From the NCBI GenBank assembly GCA_044359525.1, contig JBIKLY010000057.1, positions 1 through 23,878 of the forward strand: DNA of 23,878 bases. Direction: 5' to 3'. Position numbers and translations under genes: made by a program. Below, piece after piece: positions 6,578 through 14,091 of the stretch. The notes below the pieces were generated by a model that was not told where the DNA came from, ran no database searches, and saw nothing but the letters and a program-made list of their open reading frames with translations. Every line of letters begins with the position of its first letter. Within the stretch, counting starts at the first letter, position 1. This stretch comes from CAJBIL01 sp044359525. GTDB lineage: Bacteria > Pseudomonadota > Gammaproteobacteria > Burkholderiales > Rhodocyclaceae.

Positions 6578-6970
6578 ATGAAGCATCTGACGCCGATCGA
6601 GACCCAGCAGTTCTTGCACGATGTGCCCGAAGCGCTCTTTGTCGATGTGCGCAGCGAGATTGAATATTTCTTCGTCGGCCACCCGAGCGGTGCCGAGCAC
6701 ATCGCCTGGAGTGATGGCCCGGACTGGGAGATTAATCCGGATTTCGTGCATGAGGTAAAGCGCCTTGCCGGTGACGGGCATGATCGTCCGGTTGTCCTCA
6801 TCTGCCGTAGCGGCCACCGGTCGGTCGAGGCCGCAGAGGCGCTGGAAGCTGCGGGTTTCACCGAAGTGATCAATGTGCGCTATGGCTTTGAAGGCGAGCG
6901 CGATGAAAACTACCACCGCAATACACGCAATGGCTGGCGGGTCGACGGCCTGCCCTGGGAGCAGAGTTGA
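6578..6970 (+). CDS. Rhodanese-like domain protein
   Basis: A single-domain 130-aa rhodanese. FVDVRSEIEYFFVGHPSGAEHI matches the family N-terminal signature, and the active-site loop ICRSGHRS supplies the catalytic cysteine expected to carry a persulfide or transfer sulfane sulfur. It has no export signal, so it acts in the cytoplasm. The ATG is preceded by only a poor ribosome site (CAAG). Its stop overlaps the TTG start of the MFS gene (TTGA), so the two are likely co-translated. The physiological acceptor is not evident. Confidence 0.88.
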   Translation: MKHLTPIETQQFLHDVPEALFVDVRSEIEYFFVGHPSGAEHIAWSDGPDWEINPDFVHEVKRLAGDGHDRPVVLICRSGHRSVEAAEALEAAGFTEVINVRYGFEGERDENYHRNTRNGWRVDGLPWEQS

Positions 6971-8253
6971 ACCCATCCACACGCGGCTATCCGCCGGCCC
7001 TGCTGGCCTGGAGCGTGTGGGGGCTGGGCGCCCTGCTTTATCTGATCGGTTTTTACCAGCGCGTTGCACCGGCGGTGATGACCGACCGGCTGATGACCGA
7101 TTTCTCGATCGGCGCCGCCGCGCTGGGCAATCTCTCGGCGTTCTACTTCTATTCGTATGTGGCGATGCAGATCCCGACCGGCATCATCGTCGACCGTTGG
7201 GGTCCGCGCCGTTTGCTGACGGCGGGTGCCGGGGTGGCGGCGATCGGCACGGCGCTGTTCGCCTGGTCGCCCGATTTGTGGTGGGCCAGCGCCGGTCGTC
7301 TGTTGATCGGCGCCTCGGTGGCCGTCGCTTTTGTCTCAATGCTCAAGCTGGCAACACGCTGGTTTGCCCCGCGCCAGTTCGCGCTGGCTTCCGGCCTTGC
7401 CCTGCTGTTCGGCGTAGTCGGTGGCGTGATTGCCGGTGTGCCCTTGCGCATACTCGTCGAGTCTTTTGGCTGGCGGCCGGTGATGGCGGTTTCGGCGGCA
7501 TTGACTGCCCTGCTCTGTATCGCCATCTGGTGGCAGGTGCGCGACGATCCGAGCCACTCGGGCTACGACAGCCATGCGCCCGGCCCGGCGGCAGGAGCGA
7601 AGCACGGCTCGATCCTGCACGGTGTGCTTGAGGTGCTCTCTTACCGCAACACCTGGATACTGCTGCTCACGCCGATCGGCATTGCCGGCGCCATATTGAC
7701 CTTCGCCGGCCTCTGGGGCGTGCCCTATTTGCGTCAGGTACATGGGCTGGATACCAGAACGGCGGCGGCAATTACCTCATCACTGCTGATCGCCTGGGCC
7801 TTTGGCGGACCGATTCTTGGCGCGCTCTCCGAACGTACCGGCCGGCGCAAGCCGATTTATGTGGCGACGACGGTCGCCGCGTTGGTCGGCTGGGCAGTGA
7901 TTATTTTTGTTCCGCTGTCGCTCTGGCTGCTCGTTGCTACCTTGATCTTCACCGGCTTCGTCTCGGGAAACCTGATCATCGGTTTTGCTTTTGCCAAGGA
8001 GTCAGTGCCGGTGCGCCTGATGGGTACAGCCTCCGGTGTATGCAACATGGGGCCACTGCTCGGCGGCATGTTGCTGCAGCCCGCCGTTGGCTGGATCCTC
8101 GACCGCAACTGGCTCGGCGCCACATCAGGCGGCGCGCGCATCTACGACGCTGCTGCCTATGAGGCCGGTTTCAGTCTGATGTTTGCCTGCATCGTCCTGT
8201 CGCTGTGCCTGATCCTGTTTGCCAAAGAGACGCATTGCAAACAGGCGGTTTGA
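6967..8253 (+). CDS. MFS transporter
   Basis: A 428-aa, twelve-helix major facilitator superfamily permease. The loop between helices 2 and 3 contains GIIVDRWGPRRLL, close to the family G-x3-D-x-x-G-R-R motif. A second-half equivalent GALSERTGRRKPI is also visible, with a hydrophilic central loop around residue 200. The substrate is unknown; the fold resembles organic-anion or hexuronate-type symporters. It starts at TTG 6967, overlapping the rhodanese stop, so translation is probably coupled. The gene converges with the Bcr/CflA gene, and a palindromic repeat lies between them. Confidence 0.88.
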   Translation: MNPSTRGYPPALLAWSVWGLGALLYLIGFYQRVAPAVMTDRLMTDFSIGAAALGNLSAFYFYSYVAMQIPTGIIVDRWGPRRLLTAGAGVAAIGTALFAWSPDLWWASAGRLLIGASVAVAFVSMLKLATRWFAPRQFALASGLALLFGVVGGVIAGVPLRILVESFGWRPVMAVSAALTALLCIAIWWQVRDDPSHSGYDSHAPGPAAGAKHGSILHGVLEVLSYRNTWILLLTPIGIAGAILTFAGLWGVPYLRQVHGLDTRTAAAITSSLLIAWAFGGPILGALSERTGRRKPIYVATTVAALVGWAVIIFVPLSLWLLVATLIFTGFVSGNLIIGFAFAKESVPVRLMGTASGVCNMGPLLGGMLLQPAVGWILDRNWLGATSGGARIYDAAAYEAGFSLMFACIVLSLCLILFAKETHCKQAV

Positions 8254-8282
8254 TCCTATAAAACTCAGTTGCAAGCGCTTTC

Positions 8283-8406
8283 AACACAGAGAACACAGAG
8301 AAACAGAGGCCACAGAGGGAAAGTCTTGATTCACTCAGTGGGTGATTCTCTGTTTTTGACTTGCCCCTCTGTTTTCTCTGTGCTTTTCTCCGTGCACTCT
8401 GTGTTA
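8283..8406. repeat. CACAGAG-type intergenic palindrome
   Basis: The arms are built from repeats of (A)CACAGAG on the left and CTCTGTG(T) on the right. Outer arms AACACAGAG (8283-8291) and CTCTGTGTT (8398-8406) are exact complements. The centre carries GATTCAC and a near-complementary GGTGATTC. It lies between the convergent MFS and Bcr/CflA genes and could end transcription from both sides. It is related in layout to the CGCAGAG palindromes at 11204 and 23672 but with A for G in each unit on both arms. Confidence 0.8.
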
Positions 8407-8427
8407 AATGCGGTTTTTAGGTTGATA

Positions 8428-9627
8428 TCAGACCGGCTTTAGCCGGTGGTATTGCCAGGCCGAAATGCCCCCAAGCAGCATCAACCCCCCCATGCCGAGC
8501 GCCAGATTCAGTGTCGATCCCCAGAGGAGCGGCGCGATCAGCGCAGCGACGATGGCATTGAAGCCGGCTTGCAGGAAGGTCTGGCAGGAGGCGGCCAGTC
8601 CGCGCTGGGCGGCGTAGGGGTCAAGGGCGATCAGGGTCAGGCTGGGCATGGCGATAGCCATCCCGAGCGTATAGAAGAAAATCGGCGCCACACTCCAGGG
8701 GATGCCCGGCGGCAGCGTCAGGTTGATGATCAGGTTGAGTGCTGCAGCGCTGCCCATGGCCAGATAACCGGCGGCGATGGTGCGTGGCGGTGAAAGTTTG
8801 CCGGCCAGGCGCCCGGAAATCCAGGCGCCAGTCATCAGCCCGGTCATCGAGGGGCCGAACAGCCAGAGAAATTCACGCTCGGAAAGTCCGAGATGACCCA
8901 TCAGGAAAACCGGCGCTGAAAGCACGTAAAGAAAGAAGCCGGCGAAGTTGAGTGTGAGCGCGGAACAGACAAAAAGAAAACGCGGCGAGCTCAGCACTTT
9001 CCAGTAAGTCCGCCCGAGGTAACCGGGCCGCAGCGATTGGCGTTTTTCGGGCGGCAAGGTTTCCGGCAGCAGGCGCCAGCAGGCCGTCCACAGCAGCAAC
9101 GTCATCAGCGCGAGAAAGGCGAACACCGAGCGCCAGCCAAACCAGGACTGCAGCCAGCCGCCGATCAGCGGCGCAACGGCCGGTGCGAAGGCGAACATCA
9201 TGGTGATCTGCGACATCAGGCGTTGTGCTGGTGCACCGTCGAACAGGTCGCGCACGATGGCGCGGCCAACGACCATGCCGGCGCCGGCGCTGATTCCCTG
9301 CACGGCACGTAACAGCCAGAGATGTTCGATGCGCGTGCCCAGCATGCTGCCGGCTGAAGCCAGACCGAACAGGGCCAGTGCGACAAGAATCACCCGCCGG
9401 CGACCGAGGGCGTCGGAAATTGCGCCATGCCACAGTGTCATGATGGCGAAGGGCAGCAGGAAGGCGGTCAGGGTCTGTTGCATTTCGAGCTGCGTTGCGC
9501 AGAGTTTTTCCGTCATCTCGGGAAAAGAGGGCAGATAGGCGTCGATTGCAAAGGGGCCGAGCGCCGCCAGCGCGGCGAGCAGCAGAGCGATGCCGCGTGG
9601 CGCTGGCTGATTTCCGGGGATGGGCAT
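8428..9627 (-). CDS. Bcr/CflA-family drug efflux MFS transporter
   Basis: A 399-aa, twelve-helix permease. It has the DHA1 drug:H+ antiporter features ALLAALAALGPFAIDAYLPSFPEM in helix 1 and the loop motif GAISDALGRRRVILVALALFG (G-x3-D-x-x-G-R-R). VVGRAIVRDL near residue 120 is typical of the Bcr/CflA branch, which exports chloramphenicol, bicyclomycin or amino acids. The actual substrate is unknown. Its ATG directly follows the TAA of comM with no spacer (TAAATG), so it is probably expressed by translational coupling as the second gene of that unit. Confidence 0.9.
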   Translation of the reverse strand: MPIPGNQPAPRGIALLLAALAALGPFAIDAYLPSFPEMTEKLCATQLEMQQTLTAFLLPFAIMTLWHGAISDALGRRRVILVALALFGLASAGSMLGTRIEHLWLLRAVQGISAGAGMVVGRAIVRDLFDGAPAQRLMSQITMMFAFAPAVAPLIGGWLQSWFGWRSVFAFLALMTLLLWTACWRLLPETLPPEKRQSLRPGYLGRTYWKVLSSPRFLFVCSALTLNFAGFFLYVLSAPVFLMGHLGLSEREFLWLFGPSMTGLMTGAWISGRLAGKLSPPRTIAAGYLAMGSAAALNLIINLTLPPGIPWSVAPIFFYTLGMAIAMPSLTLIALDPYAAQRGLAASCQTFLQAGFNAIVAALIAPLLWGSTLNLALGMGGLMLLGGISAWQYHRLKPV

Positions 9628-11127
9628 TTAGTCCCTGGCGAAGCGGCGGTATTGCACGGCTTCGGCGACGTGTTGCGCTTCGATGGTGTCGTTGCCAGCC
9701 AGGTCGGCAATGGTGCGTGCCACTTTCAGGACGCGGTGATAGGCGCGGGCTGACAGATTGAGTCTTGCCACGGCGGTTTTCAGCAGTGTAGCGGCCGCCG
9801 CCCCGGGTTGGCAGTAGGCGTCGATCTCTTTGGTTGTCAGCCGTGCGTTAGGTTTGCCCTGGCGCGCCAGCTGGCGTTCTCTGGCGAGCGTGACGCGAGC
9901 GCGGACGGTGGCTGAGCTTTCGCCGTCGGCCGCTTGCTGAAGCGCTTCGGCGGGCAAGGCCGGTACTTCGATTTGCAGGTCAATGCGGTCGAGCAAGGGG
10001 CCGGAGAGCTTGTTGCGGTAGCGCAATACCTGATCCGGCGTGCACCGGCAGCGCCCTTTGGCGTCGCCAAGGTAGCCGCAGGGGCAGGGATTCATTGCCG
10101 CAATCAGCTGGAACTGCGCCGGGAATTCGGCTTGCCGGGCAGCGCGTGAAATATGGATGCGCCCGCTTTCGAGCGGTTCGCGCAGGGCTTCAAGGACACG
10201 GCGGTCGAATTCGGGCAGCTCGTCGAGAAAAAGGACGCCCTGGTGCGCCAGCGAAATTTCACCGGGACGCGGCACGCTGCTGCCGCCGACCAGCGCCGCT
10301 GAGGAGGCGGTGTGGTGCGGTGCGCGGTAGGGATGGCGGCGAAAATGTTCGGGGCGGAACTGGCCGGCGAGCGACAGGACGGCGGCGGATTCGAGTGCCG
10401 CTGCCTGTGTCATCGGCGGTAGCAGACCGGGCAGGCGGCAGGCGAGCATCGATTTGCCGGTACCGGGCGGGCCGGCAAGGAGGAGTGAATGCCCACCCGC
10501 AGCGGCAATTTCGAGGGCGCGCTTGGCTTGTGTCTGGCCGCGCACATCGGCCAGGTCGGGGATGTCCGGCAACGGTTCAGCATCGCCCTCGCCGGCAATG
10601 CATTCCTTGAGTGCGCCCTGCCCGGTCAGGTGCGCGCAAACTTCAAGCAGCGTTGTGGCCGTGAGTACGCGCACTTCGCCGGCCAGTGCCGCCTCACGCG
10701 CACTGGTTTGCGGCAGGACAAAACAGCGGCCGCAGCCACCGGCCGCCAGCACCATCGCCAGCGCGCCACGGATCGGTCGCAGCTCGCCCGACAAGGAAAG
10801 CTCACCGGCAAATTCGTAGCCGGCCAGTGCATTTTTCGGAATCTGTCCGGAGGCGGCGAGGATGCCGAGCGCGATCGGCAGGTCGAAACGCCCCGATTCT
10901 TTCGGCAGGTCGGCCGGTGCGAGATTGACCGTGATGCGCTTGGCCGGGAAGTCGAAACCGGAGTTCTGCAGCGCCGCGCGTACCCGGTCGCGCGCTTCCT
11001 TGACTTCGGTGTCGGGCAGGCCGACCAGCGTAAAACTGGGCAGCCCGCCGGCCAGATGCACCTCGACCGCCACTTCGGGCGCGGCGAGACCGTCAATCGA
11101 ACGGCTATGCAGGATGGCAAGTGACAT
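9628..11127 (-). CDS. comM: ComM/YifB-family Mg-chelatase-like AAA+ ATPase
   Basis: A 499-aa protein of normal length for the family. The N-terminal ChlI-like domain (about 20-140) has the family start MSLAILHSRSIDGLAAPEV. It is followed by Walker A GPPGTGKS (219-226), Walker B GVLFLDEL (297-304) and the Cys-rich segment MNPCPCGYLGDAKGRCRC, then a C-terminal lid domain. ComM is a hexameric helicase that drives branch migration during integration of incoming DNA in natural transformation; it is also present in bacteria not known to be competent. Bcr/CflA follows directly. No strong Shine-Dalgarno is seen before the ATG. Confidence 0.95.
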   Translation of the reverse strand: MSLAILHSRSIDGLAAPEVAVEVHLAGGLPSFTLVGLPDTEVKEARDRVRAALQNSGFDFPAKRITVNLAPADLPKESGRFDLPIALGILAASGQIPKNALAGYEFAGELSLSGELRPIRGALAMVLAAGGCGRCFVLPQTSAREAALAGEVRVLTATTLLEVCAHLTGQGALKECIAGEGDAEPLPDIPDLADVRGQTQAKRALEIAAAGGHSLLLAGPPGTGKSMLACRLPGLLPPMTQAAALESAAVLSLAGQFRPEHFRRHPYRAPHHTASSAALVGGSSVPRPGEISLAHQGVLFLDELPEFDRRVLEALREPLESGRIHISRAARQAEFPAQFQLIAAMNPCPCGYLGDAKGRCRCTPDQVLRYRNKLSGPLLDRIDLQIEVPALPAEALQQAADGESSATVRARVTLARERQLARQGKPNARLTTKEIDAYCQPGAAAATLLKTAVARLNLSARAYHRVLKVARTIADLAGNDTIEAQHVAEAVQYRRFARD

Positions 11128-11203
11128 GCGCGGAGCTTAAACGAAAACAGGACGGCACGCCGCCCGGCAGGTCGCTAAGGCGATTGCCATTCGACTTTAA
11201 AAC

Positions 11204-11308
11204 CCAACGCAGAGGCGCAGAGGCGCAGAGGAATCGCAGAGAAAGGCAAAATGAGAGAATTTTTGTTTTTCTCTGCGTTGTCTCTGCGTCTCTGCGCCTC
11301 TGCGTTGG
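11204..11308. repeat. CGCAGAG-type intergenic palindrome (copy upstream of comM)
   Basis: The left arm starts CCAACGCAGAGGCGCAGAG and continues with further CGCAGAG units. The right arm ends CTCTGCGCCTCTGCGTTGG, its exact complement over the outer 19 bp. An A/T-rich centre separates them. It lies between the last yceI gene and comM. Short open frames across it (giving RRGAEAQ-type peptides) are by-products of the repeat. Confidence 0.88.
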
Positions 11309-11331
11309 ATTGTCGATTTTTTCAAAAGTGC

Positions 11332-11898
11332 TCAGTCCTTGAACGCTTCGACCGGGATCAGCAGTTTCACTTCGTCGCTGATGGCCGGCAGGTATTTCAT
11401 CATGCCGAATTCGGAGCGCTTGAGCGTTGCTGTGACGTCGCCGGCGCACAGCGGTTTCTTGTTGATCGGGTGGGTGCCGCAGTTAAAACCGCTGACGGTG
11501 ATTTTCATTGGTTTGCTGACGCCCAGCAGGGTAAACGTACCTTCTGCGCCGCTTACCTTGTCGCCGTTGAAGAGCAGCTTGTCCGACTTGAAGGTCATTT
11601 TCGGGAAACTGGCCACGTTGAAGAAGTCGTCCGAACGCATGTGCTCGTCCCACTTGTCGAGGCCCATATCGATCGATGCGGCGTCGATGGAGAACTCGAC
11701 CGAACCCTTCTGGGCGGCGACGTCGAGCATGATCTTGCCGTCGACCGTATTGAAGCGGCCACGCTGTGTCGAAAACCCGAGATGGTTGATCTCGAACACC
11801 GGCAATGTATGGCGGGCGTCGAAGGTATAGCCGTCGGCGGCAAAGGACGGGGTGATCATGGCGGCCGAGAGGCCGAGGACGACGAGTGTGGATTTCAT
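11332..11898 (-). CDS. YceI-family periplasmic isoprenoid-binding protein (second copy in operon)
   Basis: A 188-aa exported lipocalin-like protein. It has a Sec signal peptide MKSTLVVLGLSAAMITPSFA with cleavage expected before ADG. The YceI pattern is present: YTFDARHTLPVFEINHLGFS, then DKWDEHMRSDDFFNVASFPKMTF and the LTLLGVSKP block. YceI folds bind polyisoprenoid chains including quinone-like lipids. C140 and C151 could form a disulfide that is absent from the neighbouring paralog. It lies 36 nt after the other yceI gene, at the end of the marR-cytochrome b561-yceI-yceI unit. Ligand specificity is unknown. Confidence 0.93.
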   Translation of the reverse strand: MKSTLVVLGLSAAMITPSFAADGYTFDARHTLPVFEINHLGFSTQRGRFNTVDGKIMLDVAAQKGSVEFSIDAASIDMGLDKWDEHMRSDDFFNVASFPKMTFKSDKLLFNGDKVSGAEGTFTLLGVSKPMKITVSGFNCGTHPINKKPLCAGDVTATLKRSEFGMMKYLPAISDEVKLLIPVEAFKD

Positions 11899-11934
11899 GA
11901 CGGTGGTTTCCTTGTTGAGTTTTATCGGAGCAGC

Positions 11935-12489
11935 TTATTTTTTGGCAAAAACCTTGAAACGGACAAGAACTTCATCGGCAACGGTGTCCGTATCGCCCCA
12001 AGGACCTTCGCCGACTTTGAATTGCAGGCGGTTGATCGTGAAGCCGCCGTCAAAAAGCGCACCCGAGGCATCCTGGCGCAGCGTGAAGGGCGCGCGAACA
12101 TCGCGTGTCGCGCCCTTGATCGTCAGTTTGCCGCTCGCTTCGTATTTGTCGGCACCCAGCGATTTGACGCCCTGTGAGACAAAACTGGCCTTGGGAAATT
12201 GTGCGACATGAAACCAGTTCTTGCTCTTTACCTCATCGTCGGCCTCTTTGCTGCCGGTGTCGATGCTGGCCAGGTCAATGTCGATCTGCACTTTGCCGTT
12301 TTCCGGCTTGGCAGGGTCGACTGCGATCTTTGCATCGAACTTTCTGAACTTGCCTTCGACTGGAACGCCCATCTGTTTTGAGACAAACGTGATCGTGCTT
12401 TTCTCGGGCGCGAACTGCGTCAGATCGGCAGCGTAGGCGGCGAGCGCGATGGTGGCAAGTGCGCCGGCAATGAGGGTTCTGGTCATCAA
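11935..12489 (-). CDS. YceI-family periplasmic isoprenoid-binding protein (first copy in operon)
   Basis: A 184-aa protein with Sec signal MMTRTLIAGALATIALAAYA, followed by a YceI domain. Visible family elements are FAPEKSTITFVSKQMGVPVEGKF, the SKNWFHVAQFPKASF block and LTIKGATRDV. It lacks the cysteine pair of the downstream paralog and differs clearly in sequence, so it is not a recent duplicate. It lies 26 nt downstream of the cytochrome b561 gene. In E. coli the same pairing occurs as yceI-yceJ, consistent with a shared periplasmic lipid or quinone redox role, which remains unproven. Confidence 0.93.
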   Translation of the reverse strand: MMTRTLIAGALATIALAAYAADLTQFAPEKSTITFVSKQMGVPVEGKFRKFDAKIAVDPAKPENGKVQIDIDLASIDTGSKEADDEVKSKNWFHVAQFPKASFVSQGVKSLGADKYEASGKLTIKGATRDVRAPFTLRQDASGALFDGGFTINRLQFKVGEGPWGDTDTVADEVLVRFKVFAKK

Positions 12490-12515
12490 AATGCTCCGGG
12501 ATTTGGGGGCAGCAG

Positions 12516-13061
12516 TCAGCGTTTGATCATGAAACGCGGCAGCATCCTGCGCAGCACGTCGTCACGGTCAACAAAATGGTGTTTCAGCGCCGCGCCGGCG
12601 TGCATTGCCAGAAGCCCGGCGAGCAGCAGGTTCAGTGCGAAATGAACGTTCTTTAGCAGATCGCCGAGCGGCGGGTTCTTGACGAGCAGATCGGGGATCG
12701 GCAGAACACCGAAATAAACGGTCTGGAATCCCTTGGCAGAGCTCATCAGCCAGCCGGTCAGCGGGATCACGAAAATCAGCACATACAGCAGATGGTGCGT
12801 TGCGTTGGCCAGCCGGCGTTGCAGGGCAGGAATGCTTGCCGGCAGCGGCGGTGCCGGATGCCCGATTCGCCAGCCCAACCGCATGATGGCGAGCAGAAAC
12901 ACAGTTACGCCAGCCCACTTGTGATACGAATACAGTTTCAGCTTGGTCGGCGAGATGGGCAGGTCGGCCATGTAGATGCCAAGTGGCAGGCTGCCCAGAA
13001 TGATTAGCGCAATCATCCAGTGCAGGGCGATGGCCGGCGGCGTGTAGCGTTGCAGATTCAT
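12516..13061 (-). CDS. Cytochrome b561 (CybB/YceJ-like)
   Basis: A 181-aa inner membrane dihaem cytochrome with four hydrophobic helices. Candidate haem-ligand histidines are H14, H47, H140 and H154, at positions close to those of E. coli CybB; H89/H90 are additional. The opening RYTPPAIALHWMIALIILGSLPLGIYM is typical of the family. Members transfer electrons from ubiquinol, in CybB to superoxide. The ATG overlaps the marR stop (ATGA), so it is coupled to that regulator, and two YceI proteins follow. A membrane quinone-linked redox unit is the most economical reading. Confidence 0.92.
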   Translation of the reverse strand: MNLQRYTPPAIALHWMIALIILGSLPLGIYMADLPISPTKLKLYSYHKWAGVTVFLLAIMRLGWRIGHPAPPLPASIPALQRRLANATHHLLYVLIFVIPLTGWLMSSAKGFQTVYFGVLPIPDLLVKNPPLGDLLKNVHFALNLLLAGLLAMHAGAALKHHFVDRDDVLRRMLPRFMIKR

Positions 13062-13507
13062 TTCTGTTCCTTGTCGGCGTGCTGCCGGAAGGCCTCGCGC
13101 AAGCGCCGGAGGCTGGCTTCAAGGGTCAGCCGCTCGGCTTCACCCAATGCGTCAAAGACCTGCTTCGTCCTCGCCACAACAGCCGGAAAGACATTATCGA
13201 AAAGCGTGGCGCCAGTATCGGTCAATTCGACGCGTATGCTACGCCGATCTGCCTGCGAGTCGACCCGGCGTACGATACCGCGCGCCGCGAGACGATCAAC
13301 AACGCCGGTCAGCGTGCCTTTGGTGATCAGGGTTTTTTCACCGAGTTCCTTGAAACTCATTCCCGGCGTGTTACCCAGTGTTGCAACGATATCGAACTGC
13401 GGTGGCGTCAGTCCCAGGCTGCGGATGTGCGCAGCGGAATGCACTTCGAACGCCTGATAGCACAGGGCAAGTTCGCGCAGTGTTGAGAGATAGGGCTCGC
13501 GGCGCAT
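13058..13507 (-). CDS. MarR-family transcriptional regulator
   Basis: A 149-aa dimeric winged-helix repressor. Helical dimerisation segments flank the DNA-binding region, with TPPQFDIVATLG, SFKELGEKTLITKGTLTGVVDRL (recognition helix) and wing DSQADRRSIRVELTDTG. The start MRREPYLS at 13507 is chosen; a longer frame to 13777 gives a basic, low-complexity extension through the operators and into the ubiK gene. It is the first gene of the cytochrome b561-yceI-yceI unit and overlaps the next gene by ATGA. Two matching palindromes just upstream suggest autorepression. The inducing ligand is unknown; redox-active or phenolic compounds are common for the family. Confidence 0.93.
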   Translation of the reverse strand: MRREPYLSTLRELALCYQAFEVHSAAHIRSLGLTPPQFDIVATLGNTPGMSFKELGEKTLITKGTLTGVVDRLAARGIVRRVDSQADRRSIRVELTDTGATLFDNVFPAVVARTKQVFDALGEAERLTLEASLRRLREAFRQHADKEQK

Positions 13508-13521
13508 GGAAGAATCTTTTC

Positions 13522-13556
13522 GTTCTAATAAGAACCATATTAGTTCGTGTAAGAAC
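13522..13556 (-). promoter_or_regulatory. Tandem operator candidate for the MarR regulator
   Basis: Two 14-bp palindromic elements, GTTCTAATAAGAAC (13522-13535) and GTTCGTGTAAGAAC (13543-13556), share the form GTTCNNNNAAGAAC. Their centres are 21 bp apart, two helical turns, so two dimers would sit on the same DNA face. They lie 15-49 bp upstream of the marR start. A possible promoter (TTACAC, 16 nt, TATTAG on the minus strand) overlaps them. Confidence 0.65.
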
Positions 13557-13589
13557 AAAGTGTCAAGCCGCCGCAGGAGATCCGCCTGC

Positions 13590-13820
13590 TTACGGACGTT
13601 CCAACTGGTCGAGGCGCGCTTCAAGTGCTTTGATTTTTTCGCGGGTACGCAGCAGCACTTGCGCCTGGATATCAAACTCCTCGCGGGTGACCAGATCGAG
13701 TTTGCTGAAAAAGCCGGATAGCAGCGCGCGCGCATTTTTTTCAATGTCTGCAGCCGGGCTTGCGGCGATGATCGCACTCAGGCGGGCGGCGAGGTCTTCA
13801 AAGATTTTCGGGTCGAGCAT
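13590..13820 (-). CDS. ubiK: UbiK-family accessory factor (BMFP/YqiC-like)
   Basis: A 76-aa helical protein that begins MLDPKIFEDLAARLSAII and ends in a coiled coil REEFDIQAQVLLRTREKIKALEARLDQLE, the typical UbiK/YqiC layout and length. UbiK assists aerobic ubiquinone biosynthesis, interacting with the lipid-binding factor UbiJ, and forms trimers through the C-terminal coil. It precedes marR on the same strand with an 82-bp gap containing the operators, so the downstream unit probably has its own promoter. The neighbouring cytochrome b561 and YceI genes share a quinone theme. Confidence 0.9.
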   Translation of the reverse strand: MLDPKIFEDLAARLSAIIAASPAADIEKNARALLSGFFSKLDLVTREEFDIQAQVLLRTREKIKALEARLDQLERP

Positions 13821-13911
13821 GTAATTGGTCTTTCGAGAGTTTCTCAGGCTTGAGCGTAAAGTCTAGCACCATAAATTTGATGACTGGTGCGCAAGGCACC
13901 AAAGCGGGCCG

Positions 13912-13930
13912 TTGCACCGCTGTGGTGCAA
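13912..13930. promoter_or_regulatory. NtrC binding site (strong)
   Basis: TTGCACCGCTGTGGTGCAA is a perfect 7+5+7 palindrome matching the NtrC consensus GCACC-N5-GGTGC. It lies about 125 bp upstream of the predicted sigma-54 start, a normal enhancer distance. Confidence 0.85.
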
Positions 13931-13942
13931 ATCGATTCGACT

Positions 13943-13961
13943 TTGCGCCAACATTGGGCGT
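13943..13961. promoter_or_regulatory. Second, weaker NtrC-like site
   Basis: TTGCGCCAACATTGGGCGT has a good left half and a degenerate right half. Its centre is 31 bp (three turns) from the strong site, like tandem NtrC sites at glnA. The call depends mainly on spacing. Confidence 0.45.
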
Positions 13962-14020
13962 TTGCTTGTTTGAAGGTTAAATAAAAACGACTAATGCACT
14001 GTTTTTATTTAATAAAAATC

Positions 14021-14038
14021 CTGGCACGACAAATGCTA
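14021..14038 (+). promoter_or_regulatory. Sigma-54 promoter of the torF-glnK-amtB operon
   Basis: CTGGCACGACAAATGCTA carries the -24 GG and -12 GC of RpoN promoters with exactly 10 nt between them (consensus TGGCACG-N4-TTGCW). An NtrC box lies upstream and nitrogen genes downstream. The start would be near 14050. Confidence 0.88.
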
Positions 14039-14091
14039 AGAGTTAAAGGCAAAGTTTCCTCTTTACCTATTGACTGTCTCAGGAGCCGCTC

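Noticed and set aside
10489..11124. 211-aa plus-strand ORF
   Set aside because: It is antisense to the ComM N-terminal domain, with low-complexity basic sequence and no recognisable fold.
11121..11449. Open frames over the CGCAGAG palindrome, including RRGAEAQ-type peptides
   Set aside because: They arise from the repeat itself. The same peptide appears at the 23672 copy, and no ribosome site or family match supports translation.
11251..12177. 308-aa plus-strand ORF
   Set aside because: It is antisense to both yceI genes, which have clear signal peptides and domains. It is a shadow frame in GC-rich DNA.
13508..13777. N-terminal extension of the MarR gene to 13777
   Set aside because: It would pass through the operators and overlap ubiK. 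The added residues are basic and unlike MarR proteins, while the domain starts naturally at 13507.
13885..13901. TGGTGCGCAAGGCACCA as a third NtrC site
   Set aside because: It is palindromic and uses the same hexamers, but the half-sites are in the opposite order to the NtrC consensus, so I do not call it a binding site.
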